This document shows positions 37,901 to 46,473 of a stretch of 64,000 nucleotides of DNA, piece by piece. Under the pieces are notes generated by a model. It made no database searches, was not told the origin of the DNA, and saw nothing but the letters and a program-made list of their open reading frames with translations. Source of the DNA: Bacteroidales bacterium (lineage in GTDB: Bacteria > Bacteroidota > Bacteroidia > Bacteroidales > UBA10428); assembly GCA_016929525.1 (NCBI GenBank), contig JAFGIP010000024.1, positions 1-64,000 of the forward strand. The letters are read 5' to 3'. Within the stretch, counting starts at the first letter, position 1. The number at the start of each line of letters is the position of its first letter. The position numbers and the translations under genes were made by a program.

Positions 37901-38662
37901 ATGGATCAATTTATTGCAATTATACCTGCTCGTTATGCCTCAACCCGCTTTCCGGGAAAACCTCTTGCCAGCCTGGCCGGTAAACCGATGATTCAATGGG
38001 TTTATGAAAGAACTGCTGAAGTAATTACCGAAACGGTTGTTGCTACCGACGATAAACGTATCGAAAATGCCGTTAATGCTTTTGGCGGAAATGTGATTAT
38101 GACTGGTGAACATCATAAAAGCGGTACGGATCGTTGCGCAGAAGCTTTATTGAAATACCAGGAATTAACAGGGAAACAATATACTGTTGTAATTAATGTT
38201 CAGGGTGACGAACCTTTTATTCAACCATCGCAGATAGAGAAAATCAGGGAGGAATTTTCCGATCATGAATGTCAGATTGCAACCCTCATTAAGAAAATAG
38301 ATACACAGGAGGTATTATTCGATCCGAACAGACCAAAGGTTATAACTGACAATTCAGGATATGCTATCTATTTCAGTCGCTCTGTGATACCTTATGTAAG
38401 AGGGAAAAATCAAAAAGTCTGGTTAACCTCAAATACATTCTATCAACATATTGGTATGTATGCATACCGGTCTGAAATATTACTGAAAATAACAAAACTT
38501 AAACCTTCAGCTCTGGAAATGGCTGAATCGCTTGAACAGTTGCGCTGGCTCGAAAACGGATTTTATATTAAAACAGCTTTAACCGAGTATGAAAGTATGG
38601 GTATTGATACCCCGGAAGACTTAAATAATCTGATTAATTCCGGTGTTTTCAATAAAAACTAA
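37901..38662 (+). CDS. kdsB: 3-deoxy-manno-octulosonate cytidylyltransferase KdsB
   Basis: KdsB activates Kdo with CTP for inner-core LPS synthesis. The 253 residues begin with IIPARYASTRFPGKPLASLAGKPMIQWVYE and continue with VVATDDKRIENAV, HKSGTDRCAEA and VNVQGDEPFI, all family signatures. It is divergent from the sigma-54 activator. WaaA, which uses its product, lies 1.7 kb downstream. Confidence 0.96.
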   Translation: MDQFIAIIPARYASTRFPGKPLASLAGKPMIQWVYERTAEVITETVVATDDKRIENAVNAFGGNVIMTGEHHKSGTDRCAEALLKYQELTGKQYTVVINVQGDEPFIQPSQIEKIREEFSDHECQIATLIKKIDTQEVLFDPNRPKVITDNSGYAIYFSRSVIPYVRGKNQKVWLTSNTFYQHIGMYAYRSEILLKITKLKPSALEMAESLEQLRWLENGFYIKTALTEYESMGIDTPEDLNNLINSGVFNKN

Positions 38663-38767
38663 GATTCAATATTAGCTGATTTTTCCCAGACCACTCTGTT
38701 TCGCTGTATTATTTACATTGGTAAGAACCTATATCAATAATAGTTATGTGGGAGAAAATATAAAACA

Positions 38768-38801
38768 GACCCTGTCAGGGTATTTCCACCCTGACAGGGT
38801 C
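38768..38801. terminator. Strong palindromic hairpin between kdsB and the Fe-type sod
   Basis: GACCCTGTCAGGGT (38768-38781) and its exact complement ACCCTGACAGGGTC (38788-38801) form a 14-bp stem with a 6-nt loop. Each arm is itself nearly palindromic. It sits between converging genes and probably terminates both. The same core recurs at 53312-53339, so it is also a repeat family. Confidence 0.7.
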
Positions 38802-38807
38802 ATGCTA

Positions 38808-39383
38808 TTAATATCTTCTTGAAATAGTCTCCCAGTCTAATATATCCCAGAAAGATTTTACATAATCAGGCCGTCGATTTTGATAGTTTAGATAATAGGC
38901 ATGTTCCCAGACATCGCAGGTTAATATTGGGATTAATCCGTTACGCAAAGGATTTCCTGCATTACTTTCCTGTAATATTTGTAAATCTCCGGAATCATTC
39001 TTTACCAGCCAGGTCCAGCCTGAACCAAAAAGTGTAATAGCAGCATTGCTGAACTGCTCTTTAAATTTGTCGAAAGATTTAAAAGTATTATTTATAACAC
39101 TGGCTAATTCTCCTTCCGGCTTACCACCTCCTTTTGGCTTAAACGACTGGAAGTAAAACGTATGATTCCAAACCTGGGCTCCATTGTTATATATTCCTCC
39201 CTCAGCCTCTTTTATGATTTCTTCCAGCGAAGAATTAACAAAAGGGGATCCCTTTATAAGTTCGTTAAGTTTATTAACATAAACCTGATGATGTTTTCCA
39301 TAATGAAACTCCATGGTTCTTCTGTCTATAACAGGCTCTAAAGCATCTAATGCATAATTTAGTCTTGGTAGTTCAAAGGCCAT
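38808..39383 (-). CDS. Superoxide dismutase, Fe-type
   Basis: The 191-residue protein has the metal ligands in MEFHYGKHHQVYV, VWNHTFY (His74) and DVWEHAYY (Asp157, His161). The active-site Gln comes from the N-terminal half (GAQVWNH, Gln70), and the C-terminal half has Ala (NAGNPL, Ala142). That is the Fe-SOD arrangement. It disproportionates superoxide in the cytoplasm. It lies 156 nt downstream of a second sod of Mn type, with a terminator between, so the two are separate transcripts. Confidence 0.92.
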   Translation of the reverse strand: MAFELPRLNYALDALEPVIDRRTMEFHYGKHHQVYVNKLNELIKGSPFVNSSLEEIIKEAEGGIYNNGAQVWNHTFYFQSFKPKGGGKPEGELASVINNTFKSFDKFKEQFSNAAITLFGSGWTWLVKNDSGDLQILQESNAGNPLRNGLIPILTCDVWEHAYYLNYQNRRPDYVKSFWDILDWETISRRY

Positions 39384-39488
39384 AGTACAAAGTTTAATAT
39401 AAGATTAGTTAATGTATAAAATTAAATAAACTCTTCTACAGCAGAAAAATAAAGGAATGGTATTTCGAAAAAATTTTTAGTAAGAAAT

Positions 39489-39516
39489 AAAAAATCCCGA
39501 CCCTGAAGGACGGGAT
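39489..39516 (-). terminator. Terminator of the Mn-type sod
   Basis: ATCCCG (39494-39499) and CGGGAT (39511-39516) form the stem, followed on the minus strand by six T (39494-39489). It lies 24 bp after the stop codon of the upstream sod and separates the two dismutase genes. Confidence 0.8.
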
Positions 39517-39539
39517 GAGGAATCATCTTAAAATTTAAA

Positions 39540-40139
39540 TTAACCCTTATGTCGTTTTGCTACTTCATCCCAATTAATTACATTCCAGAATGCTGCGATA
39601 TAATCGGGACGGCGATTTTGATATTTCAGATAATATGCATGTTCCCATACATCAATTCCAAGAATAGGAGTTCCTTTTACCTCACTTATATCCATGAGCG
39701 GATTGTCCTGGTTTGGTGTAGATGTAACTTTTAATCCATCTTTAGTTATAACAAGCCATGCCCATCCTGAACCAAATCTGTTGGCAGCTGCATTCGAGAA
39801 TTCCGATTTAAAATTATCGAATGACCCAAAAGCTTTGTTAATAGCATCTGCCAAATCTCCCAGTGGTGTACCGCCTCCGTTTGGGCTCATAACTTTCCAA
39901 AAAAGACTGTGGTTATAAAAACCACCCCCATTGTTTCGCACTGCTATAGAAGCAGAAGAAATATTTGTTAAAATCTCCTCGATTGATTTACCATCAAGAG
40001 AGCTTCCTGCTACCGCATCGTTTAATTTGGAAGTATATGCTGCATGATGTTTTGTATGGTGTATTTCCATAGTGCGTGCATCTATATGTGGTTCGAGTGC
40101 ACTATAATCGTATCCTAGTTTTGGTAATTCAAATGCCAT
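39540..40139 (-). CDS. Superoxide dismutase, Mn-type
   Basis: The 199-residue protein has the metal ligands in [20 protein letters not shown] (His77) and [11 protein letters not shown]. At the discriminating position it has Gly (GGGFYNH, Gly73), and the active-site Gln comes from the C-terminal half (PNQDNPL, Gln144). That is the Mn-SOD arrangement, so it is Mn or cambialistic. A sequence close to the sufB operator lies 11 bp upstream. Bacterial Mn-sod genes are often Fur-repressed, which fits. Confidence 0.92.
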   Translation of the reverse strand: MAFELPKLGYDYSALEPHIDARTMEIHHTKHHAAYTSKLNDAVAGSSLDGKSIEEILTNISSASIAVRNNGGGFYNHSLFWKVMSPNGGGTPLGDLADAINKAFGSFDNFKSEFSNAAANRFGSGWAWLVITKDGLKVTSTPNQDNPLMDISEVKGTPILGIDVWEHAYYLKYQNRRPDYIAAFWNVINWDEVAKRHKG

Positions 40140-40149
40140 AATTTCAACT

Positions 40150-40171
40150 TTATTTAGAATAATTTAAATAA
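40150..40171. promoter_or_regulatory. Fur/PerR-like site upstream of the Mn-type sod
   Basis: TTATTTAGAA (40150-40159) faces TTTAAATAA (40163-40171), an imperfect palindrome with one mismatch (G opposite T). The first 11 bases and the last 6 are the same as in the sufB operator at 12920-12942. It lies 11-32 bp upstream of the sod start. I infer control by the same Fur-family regulator. Confidence 0.45.
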
Positions 40172-40370
40172 TCTTTTATCTATGAAACCACTCAAACTGA
40201 AAAAAGTTCACAGGTTCATTTAATTGTTCTATTTTCTTACTTTCGCAACATTAATATCACAAACTTGAATAAACAAATTTTACAACTGGCAATACCATTT
40301 ATTGTCAGCTGAATTTTACAGATAATCTGTTATAAAAATGCTATTTTAAACAGTTTTTTATCGTTGATAT

Positions 40371-41603
40371 ATGAGCTTTTTTTATACCACGGCAATATAT
40401 TTATACTATTTAATAGTATTCATTCTGTCTGCTTTTAATTCTAAGGCAAAACTCTGGATAAAGGGCAGAAAGGATTTATTCAGGCAACTAAGAAAAAGCG
40501 TTGAAAAAGATGAAAACATTATCTGGTTTCATGCTTCATCCTTAGGAGAATTTGAACAGGGAAGGCCGCTTATCGAAGCATTAAAAAAGGAAGACCCCGA
40601 ACAAAAAATACTTCTTACATTTTTTTCACCATCCGGTTTCGAAGTAAGAAAGAATTACGATGGAGCCGATTATATCCATTATTTGCCACTTGATACCAAA
40701 AAAAATGCAAAGCGGTTTGTAAAAATTGTAAATCCCAAAGCAGCAATTTTCATAAAGTACGAGTTTTGGTATCATTTTTTAAAACAGTTGAAGAAAAATG
40801 AATCGAGCGTAATTCTTGTTTCAGGAATTTTTCGTCAGGATCAAATGTTTTTTAGAAAAATAGGAGTATGGTACAGGAAGTTACTTTTTTATTTTGATCA
40901 TTTCTTTGTACAGGATCAAAATTCAGCGGAATTACTAAAAGGAATATCTTTAAAGAATATAACTGTTGCAGGTGATACCCGCTTCGACAGGGTAAACAGA
41001 ATTGCCGGTGAATCAGCCGGTAATACGATTGTATCTGAATTCACACAAGGCAAATTCACTTTTGTTTGCGGAAGCACATGGGAAAGAGATGAAGAAATCC
41101 TGATTTCTTTTTTGGAGAAAACCCGTGAAGATTGCAGAGTTATTATTGCTCCACATGAAATAAGCATTTCACAAATCGGGGCTCTGACAACCAGATTGGA
41201 ACCTGATGCGCTACTGTACTCAAAAGCGAATCCTGAGAATATATCTGATAAAAAAGTGATGATAATTGATAACATAGGCATGCTGTCAATGTTATATAAA
41301 TATGGAGATGTAGCATATATTGGCGGTGGTTTTGGCAGTGGTATACATAATATTTTAGAAGCGGCAGTTTATGGTATTCCTGTCGTTTTTGGGCCAAATT
41401 ATCAAAAGTTCAGAGAAGCTCACGAGATATTAAAAGCAGGTGGCGGTTTTTCAGTTTCAAATGCTGTTGAACTTAATAAAGTATTTAATGAATTAATTAG
41501 AAATAAAGAAAAATTGAAATTTGCTTCAAAACAGGCAGATAATTATATTCAAAAAAATCTTGGAGCCACCGATATAATTATGAATTATTTAAAAATGATT
41601 TAA
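40371..41603 (+). CDS. waaA: Kdo transferase WaaA (KdtA)
   Basis: This glycosyltransferase adds Kdo to lipid A at the inner membrane. The 410-residue protein has an N-terminal membrane-anchoring helix (about 2-22), the catalytic base region FHASSLGEFEQGRPLIEAL, IFIKYEFWYHFL, and the CMP-Kdo-binding end AYIGGGFGSGIHNILEAAVYGIPVVFGPNYQKFREA. All fit family GT30. It works directly downstream of KdsB, encoded 1.7 kb away. Confidence 0.95.
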   Translation: MSFFYTTAIYLYYLIVFILSAFNSKAKLWIKGRKDLFRQLRKSVEKDENIIWFHASSLGEFEQGRPLIEALKKEDPEQKILLTFFSPSGFEVRKNYDGADYIHYLPLDTKKNAKRFVKIVNPKAAIFIKYEFWYHFLKQLKKNESSVILVSGIFRQDQMFFRKIGVWYRKLLFYFDHFFVQDQNSAELLKGISLKNITVAGDTRFDRVNRIAGESAGNTIVSEFTQGKFTFVCGSTWERDEEILISFLEKTREDCRVIIAPHEISISQIGALTTRLEPDALLYSKANPENISDKKVMIIDNIGMLSMLYKYGDVAYIGGGFGSGIHNILEAAVYGIPVVFGPNYQKFREAHEILKAGGGFSVSNAVELNKVFNELIRNKEKLKFASKQADNYIQKNLGATDIIMNYLKMI

Positions 41604-41695
41604 AATCATCTTAAACAACTTTTTCTTTTGTCGGTGTAATTTTACAGATAAATATTAAACTGAACTTTTCCCTTTTTTGGGTCAAAATAGATAGT

Positions 41696-41738
41696 AGCGT
41701 GCAGACGCTTTAATACAGCCCTGTTCGGGGCTTTTTTA
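41696..41738 (+). terminator. Two tandem hairpins with a U-tract (terminator or small RNA end)
   Basis: AGCGT GCAG ACGCT (41696-41709) is followed by AGCCC and GGGCT (41717-41721, 41728-41732) and then TTTTTT. They lie 93 nt after waaA and 154 nt before the HD-hydrolase gene. The second hairpin with its U-run has intrinsic-terminator form. The double structure could also be the 3' end of a small RNA. I see no other gene in 41604-41891. Confidence 0.55.
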
Positions 41739-41891
41739 TTTGGGACATAAACACAAATCAAAAATTGTTGTTTAATTAAGTATTGTATAGTATATCTAGG
41801 TTATTGAAAATATCCTGATTAGAATAATAAGTAAATTGTATTTTTTAAAAAGAGAAATTAAATTTATTAAGGATAGAAATTCAGATTTAAA

Positions 41892-42698
41892 GTGATTTCA
41901 AGAAAGAGTTATATTGCAATTTCCGATGCGTCAGTTAAACAAATCAGGGATGGATTCAGGCATTATGCATCAGGATTCCATAAGGATGATAAAGTTTATA
42001 ACAGTCATATACAACTGAAATATTTTCACACCCAAAAGGTATGCAAAGAAATACTATATATTGGCAAAGCACTCGGGATGAATAATGATCAGCTTAATTT
42101 TGCCGAAGCTATTGCCTGGCTCCATGACATTGGTCGTTTTGAGCAATTTCACCGTTATAAAACCTTTGCTGATGCAGAATCGGAAAATCATTCAGAAATT
42201 GCAATACGTGTGATAGAAAATTTGCAGATACTTAAAGACTTTAACAGAGAAAAAAAGGAAGTTGTTTACAGATCAATCCTGAACCATAATATTGCACGAA
42301 TTCCTGATAACGAACCTGAGAAGATTGATTTTTACTCACGACTATTGAGGGATGCAGATAAGCTGGATATATGGCGTGTTGCTATTGAGCAAAATATTTT
42401 TCACACAATTAAAGATGAAGCGCAACCAGACCATTATCAGGTACCAAAGACAATTCTGGATTCTTTTCGTAATAATAAAATATTAATGCTCGACCAGATC
42501 AGGTCTTTTTATGATTCTCTGTTATTCAGGATAAGCTGGATTTACGATTTAAATTATCCGGTTACTGTTGAGCAGATGATGAAAAGGAATATCGTAAAGC
42601 TTTTATTGGATAAAATACCTGATTTTCCTGAAAAGGACGAGATATCAGATATTATTACCAAATGGGCGGGTAATAAAACCTCAATAGCAATATCCTGA
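41892..42698 (+). CDS. HD-domain phosphohydrolase, hypothetical substrate
   Basis: The 268-residue protein has an HD site: HTQKVCKEILYIGKALG, then AIAWLHDIGRFEQFHRYKTF, then HNIARIP and LLRDADKLDIWRV, giving the expected H...HD...D pattern. Such proteins hydrolyse phosphate esters of nucleotides or signalling molecules. The start is GTG 41892 (reading ISRKSY); no upstream in-frame ATG was found. It is unrelated to the HD gene at 17512. No operon partner. Confidence 0.8.
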   Translation: MISRKSYIAISDASVKQIRDGFRHYASGFHKDDKVYNSHIQLKYFHTQKVCKEILYIGKALGMNNDQLNFAEAIAWLHDIGRFEQFHRYKTFADAESENHSEIAIRVIENLQILKDFNREKKEVVYRSILNHNIARIPDNEPEKIDFYSRLLRDADKLDIWRVAIEQNIFHTIKDEAQPDHYQVPKTILDSFRNNKILMLDQIRSFYDSLLFRISWIYDLNYPVTVEQMMKRNIVKLLLDKIPDFPEKDEISDIITKWAGNKTSIAIS

Positions 42699-42942
42699 TG
42701 AACAGATATTATCCTTAATGAATAATTTCCGGAGATTATTTAATTAACAATATGTTCAAGCAAGTTGATTTGTTTGTTTGGATAAAATGGTTTTTAAGCC
42801 AGACAACTTTAATGTACTTTTATAGTGATAATTACAATTCTTCAGTAAATAATAAAATCCATGCTGCTTCAGAGAAGCAACCTTTTAATATCTCAGTGCA
42901 TCAGTATTGATGTCAGAAGAGTAATTTGATAATTAAGGTATA

Positions 42943-44130
42943 ATGAAATTAGTAAGATTTATATTGGCGGTCTGTTTTATCGCCGGAAGCATTGCATTAA
43001 AAGCAGGCGATGATGAAAGATGCTTTAACAGCATGGGGAGCCACTGCTATACGAAACTTGAAGGAGAAGAACTTATTGTTCTTTTTGATACGGTATTTTC
43101 AGCATTTCAATATGAGTTACTTTTCAGTGAAATAGAAGATTATGGATTAATTAGCTATCTGCCGGTCGATACCACACGTAAAACACAAGTTTTCAGACCA
43201 CTCTATATATATTCCGATTCGGCAATGATTGATTTAATTTATAATCTCGATTTTGTAGATACTATTTATTGGCCACTGGTAAATGAAGACAATGGAGTGG
43301 TTTATTACGATATTGAAAAGATCTGTGTATGGTTTGATGAATCTTTATCAGAAGAAAATATTGAAGAAATTGTTGATACATCAGGTTGTAGTATATTTGA
43401 AGAAGGTTTTAATAACAGGTATGTTCTTGTTCTTGAACCAGGGAACGAGTTATTTCAAAGCCTGAACAGATTTTCAAAATATACAGAAGTAGAAATGGTT
43501 GACCTTGAATTTATCGGCTATGGAGGTCGGGTAAATGAGGACTGTGATCATATCATTGATTTGAACGATTATGAAAGCAATCTATTCAACGTTGAATATG
43601 AAGGCAGTAATCTGTATTTATTGATCAATGTAAACTATACATCATCACCTTGTATTAAAGTGAGTGATCTGGTTATTCAGGAAGGGAATATTGTTAACTA
43701 TTATGGTGTTTATACTTCGGGAGATGCTGCCAGTCCGTGTCAGCTAACAGACACTGTAGTTATTGAAGTAATCGATCCTTACGATATTTCATTTATCGCG
43801 AACTTCATTGATCAGCAAAGCCGTTGTATCTATCGGAAAGAACTTCAGTTTAGTGAGGTGACATTAAATACTTTAAACGAAGCAGAGCAGGATGAAGTGA
43901 ATTATTCCTTAATTCATAATGAATTTTCTGTATATCTTTCTGAAGAAGGGAATCAAATCAGGGAAATAACCGCTTACAACATTCTGGGGAGCCCGGTTCT
44001 GACAAAAACTATCAATGATAACACCCGTTTTATTACGACAGATCTTTCAGGTCTGAACGCCGGCATTTATATTATTAATATTCTGTTCGAAGATCTGAGT
44101 TCGGAAAGTATTAAAATATTGAAGTATTAA
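42943..44130 (+). CDS. Secreted T9SS cargo protein with a protease-propeptide-like region
   Basis: The 395-residue protein has a signal peptide (about 1-21, ending LKAG) and a C-terminal T9SS sorting domain (about 325-395, ITAYNILGSPVLTKTI through LNAGIYIINILFEDLSSESIKILKY). Residues about 125-200 (ICVWFDESLSEENIEEIVDTSGCSIFEEGFNNRYVLVL) resemble the N-terminal segment that precedes subtilase domains in Bacteroidota, but no protease domain follows. Several cysteines suggest disulfides. The function is unknown. Confidence 0.7.
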   Translation: MKLVRFILAVCFIAGSIALKAGDDERCFNSMGSHCYTKLEGEELIVLFDTVFSAFQYELLFSEIEDYGLISYLPVDTTRKTQVFRPLYIYSDSAMIDLIYNLDFVDTIYWPLVNEDNGVVYYDIEKICVWFDESLSEENIEEIVDTSGCSIFEEGFNNRYVLVLEPGNELFQSLNRFSKYTEVEMVDLEFIGYGGRVNEDCDHIIDLNDYESNLFNVEYEGSNLYLLINVNYTSSPCIKVSDLVIQEGNIVNYYGVYTSGDAASPCQLTDTVVIEVIDPYDISFIANFIDQQSRCIYRKELQFSEVTLNTLNEAEQDEVNYSLIHNEFSVYLSEEGNQIREITAYNILGSPVLTKTINDNTRFITTDLSGLNAGIYIINILFEDLSSESIKILKY

Positions 44131-44157
44131 CCTTAAGGCTGTTCTTTAAACCGACAA

Positions 44158-45345
44158 TCAGATTACTTTTAAAGATTTTCCAATCTTGATAAATGCGTCA
44201 ATGGCTTTTTTCAGGTGATCTAAAGTATGAGCTGCAGAAATCTGAACTCTGATCCGTGCCTGATCTTTAGGCACAACGGGATAATAAAATCCGATAACAT
44301 AAATGCCTTCTTTTAACAGTGCAGCGGCAAAATCCTGCGATAGTCTGGCATCATATAACATAATTGCTACAATAGCAGATTGTGTTTGTTTTATATTGAA
44401 TCCGGCTTTGATAATTTTTTCTTTAAAATATTCGGTGTTATCGTAAAGTTTCTTTTGCAATGCATTTGTCTCGGTCATCATATCAAACATTTTAATGCCT
44501 GCACTGGCTATCATCGGTGGCAGTGAGTTTGAAAACAGATAAGGCCTTGATCGTTGCCGGAGCATTTCTATGATTTCTTTTCTTCCTGTAGTAAATCCGC
44601 CGATAGCTCCTCCAAAAGCTTTACCTAATGTCCCGGTAATTATATCAACCTGCCCCCTTATGTTAAAATGTTCGGTTACGCCTCTTCCTGTTTTTCCAAC
44701 CACCCCTGCCGAATGGCATTCATCTACCATCACCAGGGAATCATACTTCTCTGCAAGAGCACATATCCGGTTAACAGGGGCTACATTTCCATCCATCGAA
44801 AATACGCCGTCGGTTACAATTATTCTGAATCGCTGGGCCTGTGCTTCTTTAAGCTTTATTTCAAGATCATTCATATTGGCATTTTCGTAACGATAACGCC
44901 GGGCTTTAGAAAGCCTTACCCCATCTATTATCGATGCATGGTTAAGTGAATCGGAAATAATTGCATCATCTTCGGTTAGAAGCGGTTCGAATACTCCGCC
45001 ATTAGCATCAAAACATGCTGCATATAGAATAGTATTCTCTGTGCCAAAAAATTCAGAAATTTTTTTTTCTAAAGTTTTATGCAAATCGGTAGTACCACAA
45101 ATAAATCTTACCGATGACATACCATAGCCGTGTGTCTTTAATCCTTGTTCTGCAGCTTTTATCAGTGCAGGATGTGAAGAAAGGCCCAGGTAATTATTGG
45201 CACAGAAATTTATAACTTCTTTACCTTCTGATGTTTCTATCACTGAATCCTGTGGTGAGGTAATTATACGCTCTTCCTTATACAGACCTGCTGATATTAT
45301 ATTATCCAGTTCTTTCTTTAGGTACTCTCTTATATTACCATACAT
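44158..45345 (-). CDS. kbl: Glycine C-acetyltransferase (2-amino-3-ketobutyrate CoA ligase)
   Basis: This PLP enzyme of the alpha-oxoamine synthase family splits 2-amino-3-ketobutyrate with CoA into glycine and acetyl-CoA. The 395 residues show INFCANNYLGLSSHP, SVRFICGTTDLHK, VDECHSAGVVGKTGRG and the PLP lysine in ITGTLGKAFGGA. It lies 11 nt from the threonine dehydrogenase, which makes its substrate, so the pair degrades threonine. Confidence 0.95.
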   Translation of the reverse strand: MYGNIREYLKKELDNIISAGLYKEERIITSPQDSVIETSEGKEVINFCANNYLGLSSHPALIKAAEQGLKTHGYGMSSVRFICGTTDLHKTLEKKISEFFGTENTILYAACFDANGGVFEPLLTEDDAIISDSLNHASIIDGVRLSKARRYRYENANMNDLEIKLKEAQAQRFRIIVTDGVFSMDGNVAPVNRICALAEKYDSLVMVDECHSAGVVGKTGRGVTEHFNIRGQVDIITGTLGKAFGGAIGGFTTGRKEIIEMLRQRSRPYLFSNSLPPMIASAGIKMFDMMTETNALQKKLYDNTEYFKEKIIKAGFNIKQTQSAIVAIMLYDARLSQDFAAALLKEGIYVIGFYYPVVPKDQARIRVQISAAHTLDHLKKAIDAFIKIGKSLKVI

Positions 45346-45356
45346 TGCATTTTGTT

Positions 45357-46319
45357 TTAATGTTTTGCTTTCTCAATTTTTAAACCTATTTCTCTTATCA
45401 TAATTTTTGTTATTCTTTCGAGACTGTATACAGGTTTCCAATCGTCGTGGAGACGGGCCATATGATCATCGACACTCTCGGGCCATGTCATTGCAATTTC
45501 CTGGCGGAAGTCAGGGTTATATCTGATTTTAAAATCCGGAATATGTTTTCTTATTTCAGATGCAACATCCCCCGGACTAAGACTCTCTCCCATAATATTA
45601 TAACCGGTATGTAACATTAACCTGGCCTTCTCAATTTCCATGAGGCGTGTAGTGGCCTTTATGGCATCATCCATGAACAGTAATGGTTGTTTGGTGTCTT
45701 CTTTCAGAAAGCAGGTATAACTTTTATTTTTAATGGCTTCATAAAATATTTCTACTGCCCAGTCGGTTGTGCCTCCTCCGGGTTCGGTCTTATAGCTTAT
45801 AAGTCCCGGATAACGTATGCTGCGTACATCTAAATCGTATTTCTTATAATAGTATTCACACCAACGTTCTCCGGCCAGCTTACTAATACCATAAACCGTA
45901 GATGGTTCCATGGTTGTCAGCTGGGGTGTGTTTTTTCTGGGTGTTGTCGGACCGAATACTGCAATTGAACTTGGCCAGAAAACCTTTTTTACATCTTCCA
46001 CAAGTCGTGCAATTTCAAGAATATTGAGAATACTGTTCATATTTATATACCATGCCTGCAACGGAAGTTTTTCTGCATTTCCTGAAAGCACTGCTGCCAG
46101 ATGATAGATTTGTGTAATGCGGTGCCGTATTACAAAATGTATCAGATGTTTATCGTCCATAACATCCAGCAGTTGGAAAGGTCCGCCTTCCCTGATTTCC
46201 GGTGGCGGGTCTTTAATGTCTGTAGCATAAACATTTCCATTACCAAATTGTGTCCGTAATGCAAGTGTGAGTTCCGATCCGATTTGTCCGGCAGCACCAA
46301 TTATGAGTATTCTTTCCAT
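45357..46319 (-). CDS. L-threonine 3-dehydrogenase, epimerase (SDR) type
   Basis: The enzyme oxidises L-threonine to 2-amino-3-ketobutyrate with NAD. It is an extended SDR protein: LIIGAAGQIGSELT nucleotide-binding loop, IYHLAAVLSG, and active-site Tyr-Lys in STVYGISKLAGE. SIRYPGLISYKTEPGGGTTDWAVEIFY is characteristic of the TDH subgroup. The open frame starts at 46343, but ATG 46319 (MERILIIGAAG) is the natural start. It precedes kbl in one operon. Confidence 0.9.
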   Translation of the reverse strand: MERILIIGAAGQIGSELTLALRTQFGNGNVYATDIKDPPPEIREGGPFQLLDVMDDKHLIHFVIRHRITQIYHLAAVLSGNAEKLPLQAWYINMNSILNILEIARLVEDVKKVFWPSSIAVFGPTTPRKNTPQLTTMEPSTVYGISKLAGERWCEYYYKKYDLDVRSIRYPGLISYKTEPGGGTTDWAVEIFYEAIKNKSYTCFLKEDTKQPLLFMDDAIKATTRLMEIEKARLMLHTGYNIMGESLSPGDVASEIRKHIPDFKIRYNPDFRQEIAMTWPESVDDHMARLHDDWKPVYSLERITKIMIREIGLKIEKAKH

Positions 46320-46473
46320 ACATTTAAGTTTCTTAATAAGCAAGTTACATAGATTTCATTGTATATAGAATGATAATTTTCAGCAAGGTCATTTTTGTTT
46401 GTGAACGCCAGCATAACTGCTAGCCTTATTCTATATTAGGGTCAAAACTATATCTTTACCAAAAATTATATTT

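Noticed and set aside
40916-41397. Minus-strand open frames inside waaA
   Set aside because: They overlap the catalytic core of WaaA on the other strand and their translations match no known pattern.
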